Of a DNA stretch of 64,000 nt, positions 46,285 to 58,335 are shown piece by piece. The position numbers and the translations under genes were made by a program. Numbering within the stretch: position 1 is the stretch's first letter; every line of letters starts with the position of its first letter. The stretch comes from Piezodorus guildinii (taxonomy: Eukaryota > Arthropoda > Insecta > Hemiptera > Pentatomidae), in contig CM041294.1 in the NCBI GenBank assembly GCA_023052935.1, forward strand, positions 17,242,635-17,306,634. The letters are read 5' to 3'. A model generated the notes under the pieces. The model made no database searches. It was not told where the DNA came from and worked only from the letters and a program-made list of their open reading frames with translations.

Positions 46285-46920
46285 AAAAAAGGCATTGAAA
46301 ACCGAACCTTCCAAAAAACAACAAGGAAAAAACAAATCAAAGGAAAACAGACCTTTGACGCTAAAAAAATAAATAAATAAAACCCTACGTTTTAAATAAC
46401 AAGAGGATGGATTGTGAAATTTCCCGATTTCAATTTTAACTCATACACTCAAAGCTTTCGAAGAAATGACCATGGTTTCGTTTAAATCAAAAATCGAAAT
46501 GAATTCCGGTCGTAAGTTCTCTTTATTAAATAAATTCTTGGAAATTTTAAAATTAAAATCAATCGATTTATTAAAATTCCAGTATATATCAGTTTATATC
46601 TGACTAGTGAGCAGCTCCTGCCTGCTTAGCATAGGTGCAATTTGATTTAGGTATCATTTTTGTTAAAAATGCACTGTTTGACCTATTTGCAGAGACCAAG
46701 ACTCGCAAAATGATTTTTAAAATATAGAAAGATTAAAAAGATAAAAAGGGACCTATGATCAGATATATTCAATACTAACATTAATATATCACCTTACATT
46801 AAAAAAAAAAAAATTAAATTTTTAAAATTATATCACGAAAAAAGATCTTATTACACCAACGATATAATGCTTTATATATTTAAAAAACAAAATTAGAAAT
46901 AACGGCAGTCATTCGTTTTT
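46285..46920. other. No gene recognised
   Basis: AT-rich spacer between two oppositely oriented Helentron-like copies. Confidence 0.4.
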
Positions 46921-47812
46921 TACTTTCACTTACTATATATAGTAGGGAAAGTATTGCGATCGTGAAAATTTTCGAATTCCAGTTTTCAACGAAAATACAC
47001 GTTTTAGGGTCCCCTGAGTCCAAATAACCAAGTCCCGCAAAAAGGTCTGTGTGTGTGTGTGTGGTAACTCCCGGGCGGAAACAGTAAGTCCTATGAAACT
47101 GAAATTTCATATTTAAGACAACTATACGCCCGAGACGTGACAAAACTTTTTTCATCAAAATGAACTTCCCAGAAGAGGCACTTTATACCATGCATTTTGC
47201 ACCTTTTTTTTATTTTCTTGAAAACGGTTCCGACGATTTTGATTAAACTCACTATATCGATATAAAATTTAATGGGCTTTAATGTCATGTAGGTTTCATT
47301 CTCATTAAAATGGTCTGACAGGGCTTAAATGCCGGTATTTTAAATTCTCTTTTTCTAAAGTACCTTTAATTTTTTAGATTCAATAATAATAACTAGATTA
47401 TCTTGTTAACGCTGATGAAAAACAGGTAAATATCTAAATTGAATAAATTCGATACCCAACTAAAGGAGAAAACAGCAAAAATATATTTTTAATGAAATTT
47501 TTCGTTTTTGAACATAAGAGCAGTAATGTACATGTTTGATATACCGTTGAGAAGCTAAAGATTTTAGAAAAAATATCATCTCATACACAAGCTTTTAGAA
47601 GTTAATAGGGAGTGATGAGAAGAAGATAAAACTAACTGATTATTTTAGATAATAATATAATAGATTTTTAATAAAACATATGTTTCTATATAAATTCAAT
47701 TTGATTAATTCGTTAATAGTTTCACGTATTTTTATCTTTAACTGTATTTGAAAATTCTTTCATTGATTTTAAAAATCGAGGTAAGTGAAAGTTGTGTGTT
47801 GCCCGCACCAGA
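46921..47812 (-). mobile_element. Helentron-like element, full length
   Basis: 892 bp on the minus strand, with both termini and a short (AC)n tract (47048-47062). In this copy a minus-strand frame of 92 codons (46880-47158) crosses the tract, but in other copies the frame changes with tract length, so it is not evidence for a gene. Confidence 0.75.
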
Positions 47813-48025
47813 TTTTTTATTAATTTTTAGTTTTCATGAAATTATCATTTAGTTTACAATGGAATAGACGTCTTTATATTTGTGTTATTAATGTTTACCC
47901 TAATTGTTATCTTTATTACTGTAATTTCTTTCTTCTTGTTGTAAAGGATATAATTTGTCTGTTTTTATGTATTATAAACATTGTAATGAGCATTGTCCGT
48001 GTATATCAATAAAAAAAAAAAAAAA
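47813..48025 (+). mobile_element. Retroposon 3' tail (LINE-like)
   Basis: Ends GAGCATTGTCCGTGTATATC, then AATAAAAAAAAAAAAAA, the tail pattern of LINE 3' ends. No coding part remains. Confidence 0.4.
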
Positions 48026-48397
48026 TCTGTTTTCATGAGATGGTCATAAAGGTAGAAAATTGATAACAATGTAAGTTTATGGACTTATAACAACTTACTT
48101 GTGATTTGGTGCGTAGTATTTATTGTTTCTGAAAATCTTGCGCAATGTATGGGAGAGTATTACTTTTACTGTACTGTACGGTGGCAGCACTGAATCCCAT
48201 AACCTCCGTTATTACATTACAAATAAACTATGTTCATAAGTTTATAGGCTTATAACTACATTATTTTACTTGCACAACTTATTTTATTGCATATTTACGG
48301 TATTAGACGTGTAGAAGAAACGAAGAATCGCTTTTTCATTATATCTATATATATATATGTTTGATCACTTCACGACTGTTGATAATTTAAGTTCCTG

Positions 48398-48609
48398 TTG
48401 TTCTCAGGTTTCAGTCAATGAATAAACAATTTCATCTATGCGACTTTTCGAGAATTTATTGTTCCCATAATCATGCCTCAACAATGAAATAACATTAATG
48501 TTCATTTTTTTTGTTTTTCCATTGTTAAGGCATGATTATGAGAACAATAAATTCACGAAACGTCGCATAGATAAATTTTTTTATTCATTGACTGAAACCT
48601 GAGAACAAG
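48398..48609 (+). repeat. Hairpin of two inverted terminal segments, Penelope-like type
   Basis: Arms 48398-48485 and 48521-48609 (about 88 bp) are inverted copies with a 35-bp loop. The right arm carries ACGAAACGTCGCATAG, recalling the GAAACGT motif of the arms at 532-1340 and 60459-61703. This one has lost the interior, leaving nearly touching ends. Confidence 0.75.
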
Positions 48610-48620
48610 AAAAACCTATA

Positions 48621-48624
<4 letters not shown>

Positions 48625-48710
<86 letters not shown>

Positions 48711-48722
48711 AGAGAGAGACAG
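48625..48722. repeat. (TA)n-(GA)n compound microsatellite
   Basis: About 45 bp of TA followed by about 50 bp of GA, the reverse arrangement of 181-248 and 17222-17312. Confidence 0.95.
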
Positions 48723-49531
48723 AGAGACTGTCTCTGTATTCAATTACCTGTGTTATATTTTTCCAGAGAGATATGAAATCTAGTCATCATTAATGTTTTT
48801 TTTCTTTTAATTATATAATTTATTTATTTAAGTCCTTTATTTGCAGGAATGTGATTGTTCAAGAACATCACTTTACTATACTTAAAGTTGAGTTTTGAAA
48901 TATTTAGAAAATAAACTAATTCAATGTGCAATTTTTTACAAGAGGATATTTTAGTTCCTAAGCTACAAGGTTTAAAAATAATACACAAAACTAATTTAAT
49001 TTAATTCAATCTTTTTAACCGGTATGAAAATAAGTTAATTATTGTATTATAGCCGAGACTGAAATGGAAATTCTATTATTTTTCTTTAGTAGGGTCCCTT
49101 CTATAATCGGCTTAGACAGAGACAGGTGTTGGGAATTATTTAATTATACAGGTTGGGATCTCCGGAATTAGGGCAGGCCCAGTGGCTGGCTTCTCGCTCT
49201 TCTTCCCTCTCCAAATATTTAGGATTATCAAAAATAGCTGAGGATATTATTAGCAACAGTAATGTTTTTTAAAGTATTTTTGAAAAGTATAAAATAGATA
49301 GCTTTTTATCTAGTTGATTTGCTACAAATGACCAAGAATAGTTATAGAACAAACGTATTTCAGTTTACATATAATTTTAAATGTATATTAATATTACAAA
49401 ATAATAATAATTTTACTTATTAATAATGGAAAAATAATAATACCTTTTTTTGAGATAAATCGGTTATAATAAAACGGAAGGTTCGATTGTTCTGCTGTAT
49501 TTTCCGCATCACTAGTTGTGATCACTTAAAC
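48723..49531. other. No gene recognised
   Basis: AT-rich spacer. 49125-49220 is less AT-rich but not recognised. Confidence 0.4.
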
Positions 49532-49921
49532 AATTGAGGCGTTGATTTCCAAAAGGTACTATATCCATTCTAGGAAATTTTACAGGAGACGCGAAAATCA
49601 CTAGTTATTATATTATTAAATTAGCTAATTTGATACTTTTCGCATTAAAACCCAGCATTGCTTTTTTAGTATATTAATAACATCATATTAAAGATATGAA
49701 ATGAGATGTTTTGGTATAATTTAGAAGAAATTAAATGTGTTATTAGTTCCTTTAGAAAATAATTATATTTCTAAATTGCCTTTATAAAGGACTTAGCTGT
49801 ACATTACATAAAATCAAATAAAAGATTTTGATAAAACTAAATGATGAGAATACATATATGTAAAAAAATCATTTTTTTAAAAAATGTCCTTTAGTACCTT
49901 TTGGAAATCAACGTCTCAATT
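49532..49921. mobile_element. Short TIR element (relative of 2789-4126)
   Basis: 390 bp. Left end AATTGAGGCGTTGATTTCC then AAAAGGTACTATATCC; right end TTTAGTACCTTTTGGAAATC then AACGTCTCAATT. It lacks the arrays of internal motif copies seen in the longer member, so it is a MITE of the same family. Confidence 0.8.
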
Positions 49922-50221
49922 TTGGATAGACACCTTTATATTATGTTTCCAATTAATATTAAGTTTATTAGTTCAGAAATATTTATCATAATGATTTAAT
50001 TCCATTTCTATGATAATTATTAGATTTTAATCAATCAGACTAATTATCAACCTTTACTGATACAGGTATAATTAAAAAAAAAAACTATTTATACATTTTT
50101 TTAAAATGTTTTTCGAAGACTACAGGCCGTAGACCATTGGCTGCGTGGTATAATCTCCAATTTGAATACACTAGCTATTCACAGTGACACCTTTTAGAGG
50201 AGGGTCATCACTCCCTACACA

Positions 50222-50415
50222 TATTTTTTTTTTTTTTTTTTTTTTTTTTTAGTGGTTTCCACTTGGCTGGCGGTACGCACATAACCGGGAAGAGGCTGTG
50301 AGCTCCTATTTAATTTTATGCCTGAAAATGTCCTTAAAAGACTGGGATTCGAAACTCAAAACCTTCGGCGAGGTAGAGAAGCTTTCTAACCACACGAGCT
50401 CTCCTCTTGGTTTAT
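50222..50415 (-). mobile_element. tRNA-derived SINE with poly-A tail
   Basis: On the minus strand it starts GAGAGCTCGTGTGGTTAGAA (A-box-like), has a B-box-like AGTTTCGAATCCCAG about 40 bp on, a body with CACAGCCTCTTCCCGGTTAT, and ends in a run of about 24 A (plus-strand T run at 50227-50250). It is a different family from S. Confidence 0.7.
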
Positions 50416-51339
50416 TGTTATACTTTTTATTAAATTAGTATATAATATTAAAATTTAAAATTTGCATAGTCAAATAGAGCTAATTAAATTTAAATTTCAC
50501 AATTTATTTTACAGAGGTGAAAATTGGTAACTGAAAGATGCGTGACAAAATCTTGGAAACAGATTTTCACTTTATTGTTTACCTAAGGAATATCACTTTG
50601 TCTTTTGAAAACAAAGGAAATCCGAGTAACTTTGAAGTTATTAAGCTTCTTTCTGGAGAGGTATTTTATCTTTTATCTAAGAAGTCCCGGGGACATGGGA
50701 GTCGCTGTGTAAGCAAAGAGACGGAGCGGATAAACAGAGGCCCTTGGTAGAATAAGCTATAATATGAGAGAATGGGGCCTAGTATTTACACAAATATTTG
50801 TCTTGGATTTGTTGTAACTTCCTTCTTCTCCGACACCCCTGGGGGCCGTCTTCGCCATCGATTCTAGCATATAGCCTCAGGTAACGTTGCGAACTTATCT
50901 CCAGAGGGAAAAAAAAAGAAAGGAAAACTATTGATTAAGGCCTACATATCCTCAAAAAATAAAGGAAAAAAATTTACGAATGGTTTACTAATTAAAAAAA
51001 AAACTTAATAATAATATTAGGTACTTTAAATTAACATTATCTTTGTTACTTTGTGCTCAAGATTAATACAAAATATTTAAGCTATATTTTCATCAATTTT
51101 GATATGATCATTTATAAATTAAGCTGGCACAATTTATCTTTAACGATCCGGAATATAAAAAGAAAAATATTTTACTATTGTTATGTATTGAGGTTACTGA
51201 GAGCAGTAAATTCATAATTTTAGTATTGATTAAGTACATAGTAATAAGCCTTTGTTGGCAAAAGTACTAAGGCCGCTTGCCTACCCTCCTGAGTTACCCA
51301 TCGGTGTGGCCTACTCGCGGTACCCCCGAAACTTCTTAG
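50416..51339. other. No gene confirmed
   Basis: 50515-50880 begins after a TTTATTTTACAG acceptor-like site and ends at CCTCAGGTAACG, but the reading frames are closed apart from a 70-codon ORF at 50538-50750 that matches nothing recognised. It could be a non-coding exon; the evidence is weak. Confidence 0.3.
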
Positions 51340-51714
51340 TAGGGGTGGGCATAATCGAATGATCGTCATAATCGGATAATCGGACTTCGATTATTTAAAT
51401 AATCGAATGATTTCATAATCGAATGATCGAATGATTAATATATATGCATTCTGAGAAACGATATGCCACAATTCCCGTTCCTATAATGGCTGCCTAGCCT
51501 AGTTGGAAATATGCATATAATTTATTTGATGAGCAAAAAGAAAAAAAAAAAAAAAACGGTCGTTAGATTATCTCAGTTTCTTATAAACCCTCGATTATCG
51601 TTAAACGATTCAGTACAAACAACAAACAAACAGATTAATCCGATAATCGATTAATTCGAATGATTGAAATAATCGAATGATCCTATAATCGTCATTCGAT
51701 TATGCCCACCCCTA
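51340..51714. mobile_element. hAT-like MITE
   Basis: 375 bp with inverted ends TAGGGGTGGGCATAATCGAA and its complement. The subterminal sequence is full of ATAATCGAATGATCG repeats in both directions. The TAGGGGTGGGC start is typical of hAT elements. A clean 8-bp target duplication was not seen (CTTCTTAG versus CTGTAGAG), so assignment to hAT rests on the termini. Confidence 0.7.
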
Positions 51715-52985
51715 CTGTAGAGTGGTCAAGAGATAGGCGTATCTTAAGGGTTTACCATACCGCTTTTAAGATATTAGAAATATCTTTTAGTATCTACAAA
51801 GACTGGACCGCCGATCTCGGGCAATTCCCATATGAGCTTCGCCTCCTTTCGTCTTAACCATCAATAAGAATCTAGTGGGCGTGTATGTTTCCAAAATATA
51901 TAATGAAAAAATATTATTTTTATAATAAAAATATAGTATTTTCGATTGTTAAACACGGTACAAAAAATACAGTTGACAAATACCTGAAATATACTATTTT
52001 AGTTTTTAAAGCCCCTTTTGAGCCTTCTCTAAGAGCTCGATTATTTCACTCAAGCTATGAACCCTCCAAATGGCCCCTATTCGTGTAATGATAGCCTTAT
52101 TAACACACTGAAATAAAATAAAGACTTGGATTATTTAAATAATGCTGGACATCATACATAAAAAAAAAACAGACGAGAAGACGTGCTGCTGGGTACTGTC
52201 CTTCCTCATGCCTTACATGTCATTATTTTGTTTATTATTTCATCCTATTTGCTGATTGTCACACTACTGCTGACAGGTGAAACAGGAAAAACAGGAAAAA
52301 CATAGCAGTATAGCAGTCAATATATTATTATAAAACTACTAAATCCGAACTACTGAGCATATTCATTTCATCTTTTTTGAATAAACATGTTGTGAGTGTA
52401 CATTTTGATCATCAACAGTTTAAATTGTTTCACTCTTGTTGCACATATATCTCTTTTTTCAGTGATTCCTGTGTTTTTGAAAGATTTGTTATTACTAGAA
52501 TATTTTTTTATCGAATTGAATACATACTTAGGTATGTATACGTACATGTTTTTTCGTCTTCTAAAATTCGTCTTGGCTATCGAAGATATCATAATGAAAA
52601 TGTGGTAACTAAAGAAAAATATTATAAATACTGTACCCCAAAACTAAGAACTGGTTGAGAAGTATTTTTACCGGTTTTTTTTCAAAGAGTAAATTTAAAA
52701 TGTTGAGATATGTGTTAACAGTCTAGTCACCTCAGTTATTAACCATTGTACAAATCTACTGTCTACAAAAATTTTTAATTTGTAATTAATTTAAAAATAC
52801 TGGTAATATATAGTACCATTTTAGGTGCACCTACAGATCTTTGACTAATTTCTCTTTCAACCAGAGTATCCTTTTGTTAATTAATTTAGTACTCGGCCTG
52901 AAATAAGAGAAATATTTTCAGTAGAAAAAAAAAATACATTTAATGATATTTGATTCGATAATATTCTATAAAGAGCCAGATAAAA
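51715..52985. other. No gene recognised
   Basis: AT-rich. Overlapping chance ORFs of 60-90 codons at 52368-52658 on both strands lack any family signature. Confidence 0.4.
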
Positions 52986-52989
52986 ATAG

Positions 52990-53145
52990 GCCCGTTATTG
53001 TCCAGGGAATTTCAAAACGGAAAAGGATTACTGCATGTCTCCCACCCTATTCAAAATATACCTTGACGAATACCTAAAAGGATGGATGCAGAAATGTGGG
53101 AAAATGGGCGTCGAGTTAGGAGCATTGTTGAAGAAATGAGTGGCA
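52990..53145 (+). pseudogene. LINE reverse transcriptase palm fragment
   Basis: From about 53035 the frame MSPTLFKIYLDEYLKGWMQK, then CGKMGVELG matches the RT segment (LSPTLFNIYL-type motif B region) of a non-Jockey LINE, probably the same class as the relic at 25851. It stops at a TGA at 53138. Confidence 0.6.
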
Positions 53146-53160
53146 TTTAAGATTTTTTTA

Positions 53161-54150
53161 AAGAATTAGATGCTTGGGGAATTCTTTGGTTAAATGTAGG
53201 TAATTTAGAGAAAAAAAATTAAAAAGTTTAATTGTAAGACGCTGGAAAATATGGAATAGTCTGTATATACGAGTATAACTAACTAATGGACCAGCTCTAA
53301 GGGGTTAGTGCATCATTATTTAGAACACGCGGGCAGGAAGTCGAGGGTTAATGGGTTTTAAAATTCAAACCTCGGTTTGAAATGTTTAATTTAGTCGATT
53401 TATAAATTATTTTGGAATAATTTATACATATTTATTTTCATAACGACTAAGTACAAAGATGGTTAGCTATTAAAAATAAATTAAACTAAAGGCACCATTG
53501 ATATGAGGAAAAATAATAGAATATTCGGTATCAAAGCTATCGTAAAATTGTTTGTTTTCGTTTTACAAAGTCGCAAAATAATTAAATAAATAAATAATAA
53601 AAAAATATTACATTTCAACTCGATTATTTGTAAAGAGTAATAATTAACATCCAATCTGTGTATTTTCATCAAATTACATTCTTTAAGACATCTAAAATTT
53701 TTATTTATCTATTTTACTCTTTTACATAAATAGAAACATATAACTTTTAAGAATGTTTTTCAATTGATGAGGCCAGAAAAGAAAATTTCAAAGAGGAGAA
53801 AAAAGAATCCATTCGCCATATTAAAAAGGTTGTTTGGTTTTTTAATACTTACAAATGGGCGGATGAAAAGGCATATATTTTCAAAGTTCAATAAAAAGAA
53901 CGCTTATCAGGTTTCCAAAGATTTTTTTTTCATTTTTTTGATAAACTGGAGTTGCATTCAAAGGTAAACTACTTATAAACATCGGATAAATAAAAACAGT
54001 AGCTATTCAATTTATGTTCTAGTTATCAATTCGGTTAGTAAAAATCAGATTATTTGTTTGTTAAATGTTTCTAAGGCAATTTCAAATATTTCTTTTGTTG
54101 GTCAAATAAGGAAACTGAAACATATTAAGCATATGTATTATATTATAAAT
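53161..54150. other. No gene recognised
   Basis: Very AT-rich. Nothing identifiable. Confidence 0.45.
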
Positions 54151-54159
54151 TAAATTTTT

Positions 54160-55072
54160 AGCTCAGTCCGCTGGTGTTCCTCAAGGCAGTATCCAAGGAC
54201 CCATTCTTAACACAGTATATACAGCTGATATCCCAACCAATCCTAACACTTTCCTTTTCACTATGCCGATGACACCTGTGTGTTATCAGTCAATAATGAT
54301 CTCACAAACTCTTCAATCCCGCATCAGAGAACTTGAGTATGGTGTCAAAATTGGAGAATTAAAATAAATTCCGACAAATCCCACCAAATAACCTTTACCC
54401 TCCGTCGTAAACCAATGACATCCTGTCCTACAGTATCCTTTCATAATATTCCACTTGTCCCTGTTGAACAGATCCGCTACCTAGGACTCCTCCTTGACAA
54501 ACGTCTAACATGGAATCCACACACAAGGCTGAAACGACAAGAAACTGCTCGCCGCTTTCGATTACTTCAACACTTACTAGACAGACGCTCAAACCTTCCA
54601 CTTAACTACAAAAGGCTTATCTACAAGACCATCATAAGGCCTATATGGACTTACGGAGTTGAGCTTTGGGGCTCTACTAAACCATCCAATTCTTCCGTAT
54701 CCAATCCTTACAATCCAAAATCCTTCGTAAAATCCTCAACGCTCCTTACTTTGTCACAGATAAAATCATCCATAAAGACCTAAATGTTCCATATGTTGCT
54801 GATTTGGCCCGAACTAGATATCAATCCTTCTATGACAAACTCCATTCCCACCCCAATCCACTAGTTTCAACCCTTGCTTCCTCTTCGATTCCTGATAATC
54901 CTCCGAGGCGTCTGAAAAGAAGATGGCCTCGAGACCTTGTTTAAAATAGTTACTGGAGTGCTTCCATTGGGTTGCTCCTCTACAAGTCTGTCTCATGTGA
55001 TTTTTTTTTAGCATATTTACTTGTTGTAATATGAATTAAAGTTGTAAATTTCAATAAATAAATACTAAACAA
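54160..55072 (+). mobile_element. Jockey-clade LINE, 5'-truncated
   Basis: Plus-strand copy starting at the RT motif B region (QSAGVPQGSIQGPIL) and including the catalytic YADDTCVLSVNND, with small indels, through to RLKRRWPRDL and a 3'UTR ending GTTGTAAATTTCAATAAATA. Among the youngest-looking copies. Confidence 0.9.
54415..54783 (+). pseudogene. Jockey RT C-terminal fragment
   Basis: An open stretch of 122 codons from MTSCPTVSFHNIPLVPVEQI through YLGLLLDKRLTWNPHTRLKR and IIRPIWTYGVELWGSTKPSN, then a 1-bp deletion shifts the frame, so the natural RRLKRRWPRD end lies in another frame. It is not a natural protein start. Confidence 0.8.
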
Positions 55073-55627
55073 AAAAAAGCATACACAGTTGGCGTATATG
55101 TTTGATGCAATTGTTTCTAAATTTTTATTTTTATAATTGCAAATAATTTATGAATACATCTATTTAATGTGTTTTTATCGAAAATATATTGGTTAATAAA
55201 TCTAATAGAAATATTTGACAAATATATTTCTCGTGACAGTATATTTATTTCGAACACTGAAGGGACAATACAAAACACTATCTTTGAATAAATTAGAGGT
55301 CAACCCGTATTCCATTAGAGCTGGTAAGGAGTAGCTTATTGATTTCACTGCTACCAGTTTCATATAACTAAAATTAATGAATACTCAAATTACTACTATT
55401 AGAAACTACTGATTGAAATAAACGTTGAGTTTTCAATGTAATACCATATAGGCGCTGATTATGGATGGAGCATTTCGGTAATCTAATTTTCATCAACAGT
55501 TTTTAAATAGTCAAAAAGGCATTATAATTATTTATTACAATTAACTATTGTATGAAACCAACAAAAACGGAATCACTTATTGAATAAGGCACTGTATAAA
55601 TTGTTCTTGTCATTGAGAATTTCATAT
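55073..55627. other. No gene recognised
   Basis: AT-rich spacer. Confidence 0.45.
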
Positions 55628-55952
55628 GTTTGTTTATTCATTTAACGTCACTTTATTCTGCTGTTAATAATCGCACGATGCAGCAATCCAAAATTTTATC
55701 TTCCCAAGTTTAATTAAGATAGGAAGCTTTAACGAGTACTAGTTATTGCAAAGACTCGGGATCACTGTTATACGTCCCCTTCGATGGACGGCATAACCAA
55801 GTTTCATTTATAATTTATACATTTTTACATTTCAATTCATGTTAAAAAGAGGATATTTATGAAAAAAAATCCTATGACCATCTGCCGTGTTTAAACTCCT
55901 GGCCTTGGGCATATAAGGCTGTTATGTCAGCTATTAAACCATAGGTAATGTA
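55628..55952 (-). mobile_element. tRNA-derived SINE (family S)
   Basis: Minus-strand copy with degenerate head (CTATGGTTTAATAGCTGACA ... GGAGTTTAAACACGGCAGA) and the shared body (plus GTTTATTCATTTAACGTCAC and TAGGAAGCTTTAACGAGTAC). It includes a body segment between head and core not present in the shorter copies. Confidence 0.6.
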
Positions 55953-56189
55953 CTTACGAATACATCATCAAAATACTGTATGAATAAAATAATCTATTAC
56001 TAATATATTTTCTAAAAGTTAGTTTCTAATAGATGATGTATACGTTGTCTTATAAATAAAATAAACGGATAAATCTAAAAAAAAAACACGAAAACAACAA
56101 CAGTGGAGTTTAGATATGACAAGTTCATCGTTTAACATGAAAATCTTTTTTTTTTATTTATTTATACCAAAAATGGTCTAATTGTTAGT

Positions 56190-56970
56190 GTCTATCCTAG
56201 CACTATCCTTACTACTTACACATGTGTGTTATCCGTAAATAACGATCGTATTGTTGCATCCCAAATCCTACAGAACCATATATCTGCCATTGAAGAATAG
56301 TGTCAGAACTGGAGAGTTGTAATAAATCCAAATTATTCCTTCCTTCCCTACTGTTTTCTTTAATATTACCCGACTCAGCCCTGTAGAACAAATACGATAA
56401 CTAGGATTTCATCTTAACAAACGCTTTTATAGGAATCCTCATACAAGACGACAAGAAACTGCTTCCAGATATCGTTTAATACAACAGTTACTTGACAAAC
56501 GATCAAAACTTCCTATTCACTCCAAAAAACTGATTTATCTAACCATTCATAGACCAATTTGGACATACGCCATTGAGCTATGGGACTCTACTAAACCTCA
56601 AGTCCTCCCGCATCCAATCCTTGCAATCTAAAATCCTACGAAAATCCTCAATGCTCTTTATTTTGCTACTAATAAAATCATCCATAGAGAACTCAATATC
56701 CCACTAGTTGCAGACTTAGCCCAAACCTCCTTTAATCCCAAACTACCAGCCCGCTTTTCCGTAAGCTCTCATCTCTATCTCTTCCTGATAATCCTCCAAG
56801 CCGCCTGAAAAGACGGTGGCCGCGAGACCTGTTAATAAAGTGTTACCTAAAAGAATGATTGAAGTGCTACCACTGGGTAGCCTTCTTCACAAGACTATTT
56901 CATGCCATCTTTCGTAATTTTAGCCCTTTTACTTGTTGTATATACAGTTGTTAATATCAATAAAATATAT
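56190..56970 (+). mobile_element. Jockey-clade LINE, diverged
   Basis: Plus-strand copy with relics of TCVLSVNNDRIVASQILQ, CQNWRVVINPN, EQIR.LGFHLNKRF, RRQETASRYRLIQQLL and RLKRRWPRDLL, all in broken frames. It resembles the copy at 12995-13745 (TYGIEL/AIEL variant) more than the young copies. Confidence 0.8.
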
Positions 56971-57814
56971 TTAAAAAATTATAGTGTGAAATTCAAGATA
57001 AAAATAGTTTCTGCTGTTTCTATTTTGAAAACAGGACATCATCAGAAATATCACTATTGCTACGACCCTAGGTTTAAAACTTTGTCTGAAGAAAACTTAT
57101 GAGAGAAATCTACTAATTCCGTTGAAGAAGGAAGAAGCAGAGTGCATCCCTTAATTCTGGTTCCGGGATTATAAAATGACCCACTGGTTGAGAAATGTTC
57201 ATTGCTTTTTTATTTTAGGGGCCACTTCTATTCCAGAGGCTTTCTCGTTTAGGCGAGGAATACTCTCTCTAATTAAACCTCTATTTCCAGAAGACTAATG
57301 CCTTATCGCCTCCAGGTGGTCTAGCAGATTGGACCCAAAGATTTACTCTTTATGGGGGGATACATAAGGTGAAATTGATAGCAGGGCTTGTCAAGACATT
57401 TTTTATTTTCAGATGCGTATCTCCTTTTTTAATTTTTTTAAACATTTATTATCTAGTAGCTTATTTACTTATTTAGAAGTATTAGTTATAATTTCCTTCA
57501 TGAAGGTGAAGGAAAATACATAATTTAAAATACGAATATCAGTAATTTATAATTAGGGTTTTGGAGAATCTGGACAATTCATTAGCTAAGTAATATACAT
57601 AAAAACGGGACGCTACTACTACCATAGAGCAGCAGGTTCACACACTTGCTCAAAGGTAGCGTTAGCGGTGCATACTCTAAAGTCAACGATCGGACAAAAA
57701 AAATTTCCGTTTAAAAAGTAAATATCTTTATGTATACTACTGTTTAATGATAATAAATAAACCACATGGCGTATATTGACCAAAGCCAGGATAATAGTCT
57801 GGAAATTATCCCTC
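56971..57814. other. No gene recognised
   Basis: Mixed-composition spacer with no recognised repeat or coding family. Confidence 0.4.
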
Positions 57815-58045
57815 AGTATTAATTATAAACATGGTGACATTACTATCATAGTAATTAGGCCCGCTAATTAAATTACTACTCTGATACAATTATCCTCAGT
57901 ATGAATTATAAACAGTGACATACTATCATAGTATTAGCCGCTATTAAATTACTATCTGATACAATTATCTCCTCAGTATTATTATAAACATGGTGACATT
58001 ACTATCATAGTAATTGCCCGCTAATTAATTCTACTCTGATACATC
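57815..58045 (+). repeat. Three-copy tandem repeat with indel-type differences
   Basis: Three units of about 75-83 bp (each starting near CCTCAGTAT and containing GTGACAT..CTATCATAGTA). The middle unit differs from the others mostly by single-base losses in doublets, a pattern that could be assembly error. Confidence 0.85.
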
Positions 58046-58335
58046 ATTGGATCTCTCAGGCCAGATATTTTGCGTTTGTATTTCTAAAATGTTCTCTCTA
58101 TGTTTTTTGATCTTCGACTACCTTCTCCAATTACTCCTTCTTGGACCGTGCTAGTCTCTGCTGAGGTGTCTCTCCGCTACTGAGCTTCTACCTTCAGGGA
58201 ATCCGTCCTTTTGCAGCCCCTTTCTACTTGTAGCGCGGTTTGCTCCCTCCCTTGCGGGTACCTTCGCTCTCAGTCGATGGTCTGAAATACGCATTGTCGA
58301 GGTCTTCTGTGACCTTCTATAATAACTCGAAACAC
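58046..58335. other. GC-richer segment, unrecognised
   Basis: A sharp island of higher GC in AT-rich surroundings directly after the tandem repeat. The minus strand has short open stretches but no recognised domain. Confidence 0.3.

Noticed and set aside
50515..50880. Possible host exon between a TTTACAG acceptor-like and a CAG|GTAACG donor-like site
   Set aside because: No reading frame is open across it and the longest ORF has no recognisable domain; kept only as a note.
51340..51714. CRISPR-like repeats (TAATCGAATGATCG)
   Set aside because: Repeats are palindromic, in both directions, without uniform spacers, and lie inside a TIR element in an animal genome.
52368..52658. Overlapping ORFs of 70-93 codons on both strands
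   Set aside because: AT-rich chance ORFs with low-complexity composition and no splice context.
57815..58045. CRISPR-like or iteron-like array
   Set aside because: The whole unit is repeated with no variable spacers; only three units with indel differences.
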